Shown here piece after piece: positions 31,814 through 40,494 of a stretch of 64,000 nt of DNA. The position numbers and the translations under genes were made by a program. The notes beneath the pieces were generated by a model. It saw nothing but the letters and a program-made list of their open reading frames with translations. It ran no database searches and was not told the DNA's origin. The stretch is from positions 1-64,000 of the forward strand of contig JAEYRH010000009.1 in assembly GCA_023435705.1 (NCBI GenBank). Reading direction: 5' to 3'. Numbering within the stretch: position 1 is the first letter of the stretch; the number at the start of each line of letters is the position of its first letter. The stretch comes from Bacillota bacterium (GTDB taxonomy: Bacteria > Bacillota > Clostridia > Christensenellales > UMGS416).

Positions 31814-34702
31814 ATGATGAACATGCTGAAGAAGCGTTGGCTGGTTGGCCTGTGCTGCGGGATTATTCTGATCGCTCTCGCTTGCATTTTTGTCCTTTCG
31901 CAAAGCAAACCAACCGGGCAGGATCACACAGTTGCCGCAACTCCCAGCCCGCCCCCTGAGACCGCCTTTTCTGCCGAGCTGTCAACCGGAGGCGGGATGA
32001 GCGGCCGGGAGCGTTACGACGCCTACAGCCATGAGAAGGACCCTGCCCACCCGGTGCTGGACGTGAAGGTGTCGCTTGAGATTTCCAATCTGGGCAGCCG
32101 GCCCGGTGCCCCGCGGCCGCAGGATCTTGCCAAAGAATACCCCTTGCCAAGCATCCGGCCAACCGAGAGACCGACTGTCACGCCTGCTCCAACAGAAGCT
32201 CCCTCTCCATCGGTTACGCTGAGCCCTGGTGCGCCTGGGCTCAGGCCGGGGGTTGACCGGCCAAGCATTGTGCTGCCGGACTTCTACATCATCAACCCCA
32301 AGGTGGATGGCCCGCAGATTGCCGGCGATTCCTTCAAGCTTTCCTGGAAGTATTCCGGCGGGAGAAAGGTGACCTATACCGTTCTTCTGAGCACCGACAA
32401 AGGGAAGAGCTTTCATCAATTGAAAAAAGGTCTCACTGCCGAGGATTACACACTCACATTTCCCGACACTCCGTCAAAGCATTGTGTCCTTCGCGTTTCT
32501 GCCATGCTGGGTGACAGGGCATACAAATCCGCCGATACCTCCGAGTTCATCCTGGTGGCCAAACCTGTGGCTGCGCCGGCGCCCATCAAGAATTATGCCG
32601 ACCCCCAGGTGCAATATGTGAATCTGCCAGGCCTGCGCATCAGCAGCGAGTCCGGGCTTCCGGTCTGGTTCAAGGCTGAAAACCATGCAGCAAGTGCCGC
32701 CAAGCTGGTCTGGCAGCTGTCCAAAGTGCCATTTACAGGCACAAAGGCAAGCTTTGGCCAGGAGAACGGTATCCTCGCCAGTGGTGATATTGCAAAGACC
32801 GGCGGCGAATTCCCGGTCGATCTGAAGTCGCTTTGCGAGGAAGCTGCAAAACCGGATGCCGAGCGCAGCGCCGGTGTGCCGTTTTTGCCAAAGCGGGGCG
32901 TGTATGAATTCTATCTGCGTGTGGTGGCACTGGATGAAGGCGGAAACTGCATCGGTGATCCGGGCCGCGGCATCGGCTTTTCGTATGGCAAGCCTGCAAT
33001 CATTGAAAACCTGCAATCCACATCCCTGGCGGAAAACTCGCAAATCAGGGTCATGATGGAAATGCCCGTGCCATACACCTCGTATCAGACCACATGGGAG
33101 CGGATTACCCCTGATGTTTACAACGCAGACCCCAGCAATCCTTCCGACAGGGTGCTCTTTTCCGGCAGTGAGTCACCTGAGGCTTCGGGCATCATCCAGA
33201 AAGCCGTGCGTGTTGAGCTGCAGGTTGCCACCTCGCCATTTACCAACGCGAACACCCTGGGGCTTTCGCAGCCCGCGGGGCTTGTCTACAGCAGCGTGGA
33301 TGTTGCGCCGGACATCGGCGAATCCTCGGGCACCTATACCTATCTGACGCCATGGTACCACGGGCTTGAGTATCAGAAGTTCGTGCCCTCAAAAGAGGAG
33401 CTGGACGCAATGGGCGGCATCTACTACTATGTCCGCGGCATTTTTTATGTGCCCGATGCCGACAACCCCTCCATGCTGCGGCCCTATCCGTCGGAAACGC
33501 TCACCATCGCGTTTCGGGCTACCTCGGCGCACAAGAACGAAGTAAAGCGAATCCCGGTCAAGTCCGACATGCCCTATGTGCAATTTCTGGACTATGATCC
33601 CATTGAATGGCAAGACCCTGATTATGATGAGTATTATGAGGTCGCCCGTCCTGTGGAAGCGCAGGAGATGACATTCTCCGTCCGGTGTACCGATGGCACC
33701 CGGATCCCCAGTTATGTTTCTGCCAAGGCGAATGGGTGGACAACTGAGCAATACCAGGCGCTGCTGGATGACCGGCTGCCTGTTGGTGCAGTGATCCATT
33801 ACGTCAAGGCGGAGCCTGGGTTCTGGGATGAATTTTTCGGCTTGCTCGAGGCGATTTATTCGGGCGTGTCCAACGCCTATGCCAATGCCAAGGCTTCCGT
33901 CGTTTCGTTGGTGGATTACATTCCGCTCATTGGCGACGACGCGCGCGCTCTGCTCAAGAAAGCGGCAACCTATGCCATTGACTACGGCCTGATGTCCATC
34001 GGGCTGCCGCCCACGCTGCCCAACCTCGATCAGCTGGCTGAGGAAGGTATGGACTACGTGATGAAGCTGGCCGTTGATGAGGCGCTGCAGGCGGCGGGGG
34101 TGCCGGCAGACAGCCAGGCTGCGCAGGAAATCACCGAAAAGGTGCGTGGGCAGGTTGCTGCGGAAATCACAGATGAGTTGGAAAAAGCCATGCTGGCGCA
34201 GAGCCAGAACCCGCTCAAGGTTGGGTTCCTGCGTCTGGATAATGGCAGGCTATACCAGCCGGCATATGTTGATGTGTTTGTCTGTAATTACTCCAAAACG
34301 CGCCCGACCCGGGCCGGCTCAGTGTTTGTCAGCGCTGGAAAAGGTTTTGAGATTTACAAGACGCGGTGTGTACCCATCCCGACGCTGCAGCCAGGAGAAC
34401 ATGTGACCATCCGCATCTATCTGGATCATTTGCGCAACAAGTATGATGGATACAACAAGTATTTCGACAAGATATACTACGGTAACTCGGAAACGCCCTA
34501 CAGGTTGACGGTATATACCAGTTTTGATCTTCCGGATGTGAAGCAGGAAGCAAAGGAGCAGGGGCTTAAGGCCGCTCCGCTGCCGTATGTCACTGAGTTT
34601 GTATATGACCATCAGATTTATCGCTACGAGCAGGAGTTTGTGCCAGCCGAGGGGATCTATATCTCGGATTCGGCTCCAAACGCACAGGATTTTTTGGACT
34701 GA
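31814..34702 (+). CDS. Large secreted or membrane-anchored protein of unknown function
   Basis: Protein of 962 residues with an N-terminal membrane segment or uncleaved signal (LVGLCCGIILIALACIFVL, about 9-27) and a Pro/Ser/Thr-rich linker (about 35-150). A beta-rich FN3-like domain follows (about 165-250, SFKLSWKYSGGRKVTYTVLL), then a long beta-rich middle to about 660. Residues about 668-800 are an amphipathic helical block (GFWDEFFGLLEAIYSGVSNA, LPPTLPNLDQLAEEGMDYVM), and the end is a CARDB-like beta domain (about 805-925). I know no function for this architecture. The start has GGGGG 7 nt ahead; an earlier opening at 31733 lacks a ribosome site. It stands alone between tRNA-Ser and the glycosidase cluster. 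Confidence 0.85.
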   Translation: MMNMLKKRWLVGLCCGIILIALACIFVLSQSKPTGQDHTVAATPSPPPETAFSAELSTGGGMSGRERYDAYSHEKDPAHPVLDVKVSLEISNLGSRPGAPRPQDLAKEYPLPSIRPTERPTVTPAPTEAPSPSVTLSPGAPGLRPGVDRPSIVLPDFYIINPKVDGPQIAGDSFKLSWKYSGGRKVTYTVLLSTDKGKSFHQLKKGLTAEDYTLTFPDTPSKHCVLRVSAMLGDRAYKSADTSEFILVAKPVAAPAPIKNYADPQVQYVNLPGLRISSESGLPVWFKAENHAASAAKLVWQLSKVPFTGTKASFGQENGILASGDIAKTGGEFPVDLKSLCEEAAKPDAERSAGVPFLPKRGVYEFYLRVVALDEGGNCIGDPGRGIGFSYGKPAIIENLQSTSLAENSQIRVMMEMPVPYTSYQTTWERITPDVYNADPSNPSDRVLFSGSESPEASGIIQKAVRVELQVATSPFTNANTLGLSQPAGLVYSSVDVAPDIGESSGTYTYLTPWYHGLEYQKFVPSKEELDAMGGIYYYVRGIFYVPDADNPSMLRPYPSETLTIAFRATSAHKNEVKRIPVKSDMPYVQFLDYDPIEWQDPDYDEYYEVARPVEAQEMTFSVRCTDGTRIPSYVSAKANGWTTEQYQALLDDRLPVGAVIHYVKAEPGFWDEFFGLLEAIYSGVSNAYANAKASVVSLVDYIPLIGDDARALLKKAATYAIDYGLMSIGLPPTLPNLDQLAEEGMDYVMKLAVDEALQAAGVPADSQAAQEITEKVRGQVAAEITDELEKAMLAQSQNPLKVGFLRLDNGRLYQPAYVDVFVCNYSKTRPTRAGSVFVSAGKGFEIYKTRCVPIPTLQPGEHVTIRIYLDHLRNKYDGYNKYFDKIYYGNSETPYRLTVYTSFDLPDVKQEAKEQGLKAAPLPYVTEFVYDHQIYRYEQEFVPAEGIYISDSAPNAQDFLD

Positions 34703-34733
34703 ACAGTGGCAGCCATACCCGGTCTGGATCCGT

Positions 34734-34765
34734 AGGAAGCGCCTATCTGGGCGCTTCCTGTTTCA
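34734..34765 (+). terminator. Hairpin after the 962-residue protein gene
   Basis: AGGAAGCGCC (34734-34743) pairs perfectly with GGCGCTTCCT (34750-34759), loop 6 nt, followed by GTTTC; a moderate terminator. Confidence 0.6.
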
Positions 34766-34878
34766 TGTGGCCGGATTGGTGCAGCCATTCGGTGCAAAAA
34801 TAGTACTGGGCAGTTGATTCAAGCCATTTCTCGCGAAAACCATGTGAATATAGTGAAACAACAGGGAATAATCAGAGA

Positions 34879-34907
34879 TTGCCTGAATGACCAACAAAAA
34901 ATATAAT
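34879..34907 (+). promoter_or_regulatory. Promoter of the GH42/LacI/GH31 operon
   Basis: TTGCCT (34879-34884), exactly 17 nt, then perfect TATAAT (34902-34907). Transcription should start near 34914. Confidence 0.65.
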
Positions 34908-34932
34908 GAGTGGGTATCGATGGGTGCTGACC

Positions 34933-34942
34933 CGGTGCACCG
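34933..34942. promoter_or_regulatory. Palindrome CGGTGCACCG, candidate LacI operator
   Basis: A perfect 10-bp dyad about 20 bp after the inferred transcription start and before the AGGAGG site. CGGTGCA also occurs at 34790. The LacI-family regulator encoded in the operon is the natural ligand, but the site is a guess from position and symmetry. Confidence 0.4.
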
Positions 34943-34963
34943 CCCCAATAACAGGAGGTTTCT

Positions 34964-37012
34964 ATGAAATACCCGCCGATTGTGAAAAACTTCCCCCACA
35001 TGCTCCATGGCGGCGACTATAACCCCGACCAGTGGCGCGCCACTAAGGAGATCTGGCTGGAAGACATGCGCCTGGCCGGGCTGGCCCACATCAACTCGCT
35101 TTCAGTGAGCATCTTCAGCTGGACGGCGCTGGAGCCTGCGGAGGGCCAATATGACTTCTCCTGGCTCGATGAGATCATGGATTTGCTGGCTGAAAACAAG
35201 ATTGTCGCGGTGCTGGCCACACCATCCGGCGCGCGGCCTGCCTGGATGAGCCAGAAATACCCTGAAGTGCTCCGTGTGAACGCCGACCGCCGCCGCATTC
35301 TGCACGGCGACCGCCACAACCATTGCTACACCTCCCCGGTTTATCGGGAAAAGGTGCGGCAGATCAACACCTTGCTGGCCGAGCGTTATCAGGACCACCC
35401 GGCGCTGGGTGTGTGGCACCTCTCCAATGAGTACAACGGCGAATGCCATTGCGAGCTCTGTCAGCAGGCCTTCCGGGAGTGGCTCAAAACGCGCTATGGC
35501 TCACTGGACGCGCTGAACCACGCCTGGTGGACGGCCTTCTGGAGCCACACCTACACCAACTGGAGCCAGATCGAATCCCCCTCGCCAATCGGGGAGCAAG
35601 CCGTGCATGGCCTCACGCTGGACTGGAAGCGCTTTGTGACCGAGCAGACGCTGGATTTTATGAAGGCCGAAATGGAGCCCTTGCGCCGCATCACGCCCGA
35701 TGTGCCCTGCACGACCAACATGATGGGCCTTTATGACGGTGTGAACTACTACCGCCTCTCCGAGGCGCTGGATGTGGCCTCGTGGGACAATTACCCCATG
35801 TGGCGCAGTGACGAGGGCGACCTGGATGTGGCGCTGCAGGCGGCGATGATCCACGACCTGAATCGGATGCTGAAAGACGGGCGTCCGTTTATGACAATGG
35901 AGAGCAGCCCGTCGGCCACCAACTGGCAGCCCGTCGGAAAGCTACGGCGGCCTGGGCTGCACGTGCTGCAGAGCCTGCAGGTGGTGGCCCATGGCAGCGA
36001 CACCGTGCAGTATTTCCAATATCGCAAATCTCGCGGGAGCTTTGAGAAATTCCATGGCGCGGTCATCGACCATGTGGGCACCGAGCACACCCGTGTGTTC
36101 CGCGAGGTGGCAGACACCGGCAGGATGCTGGAGAAGCTGGATGGAGTGGTGGGCGCGGCCAAGCCCTCACAGGTGGCGCTGATCTACGATGTGGAAAACC
36201 GTTGGGCCATTGACACCATGATGGGGTTCAAGAGCCAGAAGCGCTATGTTGAAACGCTCCGGGAGCATTACGGGCCGTTTTGGAAAGCCGGCGTCTCGGT
36301 GGATGTGATTGACAGCACCAAGACACTTTCCGGCTACAAGCTGGTCGTAGCGCCCATGCTTTACATGCTACGCCCCGGCATGGCGGAAACGATTGAGGCC
36401 TTTGTGCGCGGCGGCGGCACCTTTGTGGCCACCTATATGACCGGCTATGTGGATGAGCACGACCTGTGCTTCCTGGGTGGTTTCCCCGGGCCCATCAAGG
36501 ATGTGCTGGGTGTCTGGTGTGAGGAGCTGGATGCCCTCTTCCCAGAGGAGCGCCGCACTGTGGAGTGGGATGGATCGCGCTACGAGGCCCGCGATTTCTG
36601 CGAGGTGGTGCACGCCACCGGTGCAAAGGTTGTTGGGAGTTATCTTGAGGATTTCTACGAAGGCTGCCCTGCCGTGACGGTCAATCAATACGGCGCAGGC
36701 GAGGCTTATTTTGTGGCTGCAAGAATGGACGACCGGTTCCAGGAGGAGTTCTTCGGCGCGCTCATGGCCAAACTGGGCATCTCCGGCCCCCTTGCGATCA
36801 AGCCTCCGGCGGGCTGCTCGGTGCAGTCGCGCACCGATGGGGAAACCGAGCATGTGTTTGTGATGAACTTCATGCCGCAGCCGGCATCTGTGGATGTGGG
36901 CGAAGGCGGGGTCAGCATGGCCTCCGGCGACCGGATCAGTGGAGTCATTATCGTGCCGCCGAGAGGTTTCGAGGTGTTCTCCAGAGCATGCCCCATGCAG
37001 GAAGGGCTTTGA
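34964..37012 (+). CDS. GH42 beta-galactosidase
   Basis: Glycoside hydrolase of 682 residues, family 42, intracellular (no signal peptide). The catalytic pair is visible: acid/base Glu156 in LSNEYNG and nucleophile Glu313 in MTMESSPS, at nearly the same spacing as in studied GH42 enzymes. The zinc-site cysteines GECHCELC follow the acid/base. A TIM barrel (about 1-390) is followed by the trimerisation domain (about 395-600, ending in a glutamine-amidotransferase-like fold) and a small C-terminal sheet. The start follows ACAGGAGG. First gene of an operon with a LacI regulator (4 nt gap) and an alpha-xylosidase, so galactose removal from xyloglucan or plant oligosaccharides is likely. Confidence 0.95.
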   Translation: MKYPPIVKNFPHMLHGGDYNPDQWRATKEIWLEDMRLAGLAHINSLSVSIFSWTALEPAEGQYDFSWLDEIMDLLAENKIVAVLATPSGARPAWMSQKYPEVLRVNADRRRILHGDRHNHCYTSPVYREKVRQINTLLAERYQDHPALGVWHLSNEYNGECHCELCQQAFREWLKTRYGSLDALNHAWWTAFWSHTYTNWSQIESPSPIGEQAVHGLTLDWKRFVTEQTLDFMKAEMEPLRRITPDVPCTTNMMGLYDGVNYYRLSEALDVASWDNYPMWRSDEGDLDVALQAAMIHDLNRMLKDGRPFMTMESSPSATNWQPVGKLRRPGLHVLQSLQVVAHGSDTVQYFQYRKSRGSFEKFHGAVIDHVGTEHTRVFREVADTGRMLEKLDGVVGAAKPSQVALIYDVENRWAIDTMMGFKSQKRYVETLREHYGPFWKAGVSVDVIDSTKTLSGYKLVVAPMLYMLRPGMAETIEAFVRGGGTFVATYMTGYVDEHDLCFLGGFPGPIKDVLGVWCEELDALFPEERRTVEWDGSRYEARDFCEVVHATGAKVVGSYLEDFYEGCPAVTVNQYGAGEAYFVAARMDDRFQEEFFGALMAKLGISGPLAIKPPAGCSVQSRTDGETEHVFVMNFMPQPASVDVGEGGVSMASGDRISGVIIVPPRGFEVFSRACPMQEGL

Positions 37013-37016
37013 AACA

Positions 37017-38072
37017 ATGACGGGAGATAAAATCGCAAAGCTGGCAGGGGTGTCCAGAAGCACGGTGTCCAGGGTGATCAACAACTACAGCAACGTGCCC
37101 GAAGAGACGCGTCGCAGGGTGATGGAGATCATCGAGAAATATGATTACCGGCCTAATGCCCTGGCGCAGTCGCTGGCGGGAAAATCCCAAAACACCGTGG
37201 GGCTGTTCATCATCGGCATCGTGGAAAACGATGTGGATTACCGGATCTATCAAAACAACTATTTCGCTCCCTATCTGGAGATTATCATTGATGAGATGAA
37301 TTCCAGGGGCTACTACACGCTTGTCAACATCATTTACTCAAAGAGTGATTATGACAAGATCAAGCAGGCCTATCGCCAGAAGAGGGTGGACGGATGCATT
37401 GTCATCGGCACGGAGGCCGATACCGGTGTGTATCGCGACATCCTGGAGTCCGGCTGCCCCTTGTCCATCATCGATTTGGCCCCGGAAGACGCGAAGAAGC
37501 TGCAGCGCATCCAGGGAAATCTTTCTGTGATCAACACGATGGACTATCATGGTGCCTATGACGCTGTGGAATACCTCATCGGGCTGGGGCACCGGGAAAT
37601 TGGCCTGCTGGCCGGGCGCGGGACCACCCATTCCGGCCGGGAGCGCTTCCATGCCTATCAGGACGCAATGCGCAAGCATAACCTGCCCATCCGGGAGGAA
37701 TTCCTGCTCAAGGGTGAGTTCAGCAAAAACAAGACTGTGCGGGAGCTGACCGGCCTGATAGAGCGCGGCAAACTGCCCACCGCCATCTTCTCCTGCAACG
37801 ACGACATGGCGCTGGCGGCAATCCGGCTGTTGATTTCCAGGGGCATCCGTGTGCCTGAGGACATTTCTGTGATGGGGTTTGATGACATCGCGATCGCCTC
37901 GCAGGTGATCCCCGCGCTGACAACGATGAAAATCCCGATCTTTGAGATCGCGCGAAAGGCAGCCGACGCGATGATCACCGCGTTGGAAAGCAGCAGCAAG
38001 TCTCAGAGCATCATCAGCTTCCCCACGGAGCTCATCATCCGGGATTCCTGCGCCCGTTATCAGGGCAGTTAA
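37017..38072 (+). CDS. LacI-family transcriptional regulator
   Basis: Repressor-type protein of 351 residues. The N-terminal HTH (DKIAKLAGVSRSTVSRVINN) and hinge (VPEETRRRVMEIIEKYDYRPN) are followed by a type I periplasmic-binding sugar domain (NTVGLFIIGI, GLGHREIGLLAGRG, PTAIFSCNDDMALAAIRLL, VMGFDDIAIASQVIP). ATG 37017 is chosen since the HTH starts at once; AGGAAGGG lies 11 nt ahead, inside the end of the GH42 gene. It sits between two glycosidase genes and probably controls them, with an oligosaccharide or sugar as effector. Confidence 0.94.
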   Translation: MTGDKIAKLAGVSRSTVSRVINNYSNVPEETRRRVMEIIEKYDYRPNALAQSLAGKSQNTVGLFIIGIVENDVDYRIYQNNYFAPYLEIIIDEMNSRGYYTLVNIIYSKSDYDKIKQAYRQKRVDGCIVIGTEADTGVYRDILESGCPLSIIDLAPEDAKKLQRIQGNLSVINTMDYHGAYDAVEYLIGLGHREIGLLAGRGTTHSGRERFHAYQDAMRKHNLPIREEFLLKGEFSKNKTVRELTGLIERGKLPTAIFSCNDDMALAAIRLLISRGIRVPEDISVMGFDDIAIASQVIPALTTMKIPIFEIARKAADAMITALESSSKSQSIISFPTELIIRDSCARYQGS

Positions 38073-38116
38073 GGCAACCCAATGGTATCACCAATACTTC
38101 AACGAAGGTGGACACA

Positions 38117-40438
38117 ATGAAATTCACAGATGGTTACTGGCATATCAGGCAAGGCATGACCATGCACAACCCGGTGGAGATCAGAGACATTGCTGTGGGC
38201 GGCGATTCCGTCACGGTTTACGCGGCGTGCAAGCGCATCGTCCGCCGAGGGGACACACTGAACGCACCGCTGCTCACGCTGGAGTATAGCGCCCCGATGC
38301 CCGATGTGATCCGGGTGAAGGCATGCCACCACATGGGCGGGCTGGATTCCAACCCCCGTTTCGGTCTGGACATCACCGGCAACGGCGCCGCACAGGCAGG
38401 GGAGGACGAAGCAAGCGCCTGGTTGAAAAGCGGCGCACTGGAAGTGCGCGTGCAAAAAGCAGGCAATTGGCGCGTGGATTATCTGCTGGATGGCAGGCGC
38501 ATCACCGGCAACGGCGTAAAAAGCACCGGCTATGTGCTGGATGGCGATACTCCCTACATGCGCGAGCAGCTGGACCTGGGTGTGGGCGAGCTTGTGTATG
38601 GTTTGGGTGAGCGGTTCACCCCCTTTGTGAAAAACGGCCAGGCTGTTGATATCTGGAATGAAGACGGCGGCACTTCCAGCGAGCAGGCCTATAAAAGCAT
38701 ACCATTTTATGTGACCAATCGGGGTTATGGCGTGTTTGTGAACCACCCGGAGCGGGTGAGCTTCGAGATCCAGTCGGAAAACGCCTCCCGCGCCCAGTTT
38801 AGTGTGGCAGGGGAGTGCCTGGACTACTTCATCATCGGTGGGGCATCCCTCAAAGAAGTGCTGTCCAACTACACCAGGCTCACCGGCCGCCCGGCCCTGC
38901 CGCCGGCATGGTCGTTTGGGCTATGGCTCACCACGTCGTTCACCACCAACTATGATGAGGCCACGGTGAACAGCTTCATCGACGGCATGATCACCCGCGA
39001 CCTACCGCTGCATGTGTTCCACTTTGACTGCTTTTGGATGAAGGAATACCAGTGGTGCGACTTCACGTGGGACAGCGCCGTCTTCCCCGACCCGGAGGGG
39101 ATGCTCCGGCGCCTGAAGGCGAAGGGCCTGAAAATCTGTGTGTGGATCAACTCCTACATCGCGCAGAAATCCAGCCTGTTCCAGGAGGGCAAGGAGAAGG
39201 GCTATCTGGTCAGGCGGCCCGACGGCAGCGTGTGGCAGTGGGACCGGTGGCAGGCCGGCATGGGCCTTGTGGACTTCACAAACCCCGAAGCCGTGGCCTG
39301 GTATCAAGGCAAATTGAAGGCGCTGCTCGATATGGGTGTGGATTGCTTCAAGACCGATTTCGGCGAGCGGATCCCCACCGAGGTGGTTTACTTCGACGGA
39401 TCAGATCCGGTGAAGATGCACAACTACTACACGTTCCTGTATAACAAGGCAGTCTTTGACCTGCTGGAGCGGGAGCGCGGCAAGCACGAGGCCGTGCTGT
39501 TCGCCCGCTCGGCCACTGCCGGCAGCCAGCAGTTCCCGGTGCACTGGGGTGGCGACTGCGTGGCCACTTATGAGTCCATGGCCGAAACGCTGCGCGGCGG
39601 GCTGTCGCTGGCGTTGAGCGGCTTTTCCTTCTGGAGCCATGACATCAGCGGCTTTGAGAAGACCGCCTCGCCAGACCTTTTCAAGCGCTGGGTGGCCTTC
39701 GGTCTGCTTTCCTCCCACAGCAGGCTGCACGGCAATGAGTCCTACCGGGTGCCGTGGCTGTTTGATGAGGAAGCGGTGGATGTGCTGCGGTTTTTCACCA
39801 GGCTCAAGTGCGGCCTGATGCCCACCATTTATTCTGCTTCTTGCCAGTCGGCGGAAACCGGTGTGCCGGTAATGCGGCCAATGGTGCTGGAGTTTCCGGA
39901 AGACAAGACCTGCGGCTATCTGGACAGGCAATACATGCTGGGTGACTCGCTGCTGGTGGCGCCTGTGTTCTCCGCAGACGGCATCGCAGAATACTATCTG
40001 CCGGAAGGTGCCTGGACCAACTTTATCACCGGGGAAAAGGCATTGGGTTGCCGATGGGTCCGCGAGCCGCATAGTTACTTGAGCGTGCCTCTGATGGCGC
40101 GGCCCAATTCCGTGATCGCCGTGGGTGCCAACAGCGCCAAGCCCGATTACGATTATTGTGACGGCGTGGTGTTCCACCTGTTTGAGATCGAAGACGGGGC
40201 AGCCATCTCGCGGACGGTTTATGGCACTGACGGCAGCCCGGCGATGACCTTGTCGGTGAAGCGCACCGGTAAGGAGCTTGAGATTACCGCTTCCCCCACT
40301 GGCAAGCCCTGGAGCGTGCTGCTCAGGGGCATGCAGGCCGTGGCCGGTGTGTCTGGTGCAACGGTGGAAGCAAAACCGCTGGGCCTTGCCCTCCATGCGG
40401 TGGAGAACACCGGCAGACTCATAGTCTCGCTGCTTTGA
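38117..40438 (+). CDS. yicI: GH31 alpha-xylosidase (YicI-like)
   Basis: Glycoside hydrolase of 773 residues, family 31, cytoplasmic. It removes alpha-1,6-xylose from isoprimeverose-type or xyloglucan oligosaccharides. The nucleophile Asp414 lies in FKTDFGERIPTEV and the acid/base Asp480 in HWGGDCVATYESM, both within two residues of E. coli YicI. The N-terminus (KFTDGYWHIRQGM) is the YicI-type beta domain. ATG 38117 is preferred over GTG 38108 (AAGGTGG upstream). Together with GH42 it suggests stepwise stripping of galactosylated xylose side chains; no matching transporter lies in this operon. Confidence 0.95.
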   Translation: MKFTDGYWHIRQGMTMHNPVEIRDIAVGGDSVTVYAACKRIVRRGDTLNAPLLTLEYSAPMPDVIRVKACHHMGGLDSNPRFGLDITGNGAAQAGEDEASAWLKSGALEVRVQKAGNWRVDYLLDGRRITGNGVKSTGYVLDGDTPYMREQLDLGVGELVYGLGERFTPFVKNGQAVDIWNEDGGTSSEQAYKSIPFYVTNRGYGVFVNHPERVSFEIQSENASRAQFSVAGECLDYFIIGGASLKEVLSNYTRLTGRPALPPAWSFGLWLTTSFTTNYDEATVNSFIDGMITRDLPLHVFHFDCFWMKEYQWCDFTWDSAVFPDPEGMLRRLKAKGLKICVWINSYIAQKSSLFQEGKEKGYLVRRPDGSVWQWDRWQAGMGLVDFTNPEAVAWYQGKLKALLDMGVDCFKTDFGERIPTEVVYFDGSDPVKMHNYYTFLYNKAVFDLLERERGKHEAVLFARSATAGSQQFPVHWGGDCVATYESMAETLRGGLSLALSGFSFWSHDISGFEKTASPDLFKRWVAFGLLSSHSRLHGNESYRVPWLFDEEAVDVLRFFTRLKCGLMPTIYSASCQSAETGVPVMRPMVLEFPEDKTCGYLDRQYMLGDSLLVAPVFSADGIAEYYLPEGAWTNFITGEKALGCRWVREPHSYLSVPLMARPNSVIAVGANSAKPDYDYCDGVVFHLFEIEDGAAISRTVYGTDGSPAMTLSVKRTGKELEITASPTGKPWSVLLRGMQAVAGVSGATVEAKPLGLALHAVENTGRLIVSLL

Positions 40439-40457
40439 TCAAACCTAAGTAGAAACA

Positions 40458-40490
40458 AAAACTCCCACCCGATCAGGTGGGAGTTTTGTT
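40458..40490. terminator. Bidirectional terminator between GH31 and surface protein genes
   Basis: AAAACTCCCACC (40458-40469) pairs perfectly with GGTGGGAGTTTT (40476-40487), loop 6 nt, with a T-run on the plus strand and an A-run giving T on the minus strand. It serves both convergent genes. Confidence 0.9.
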
Positions 40491-40494
40491 TGCT

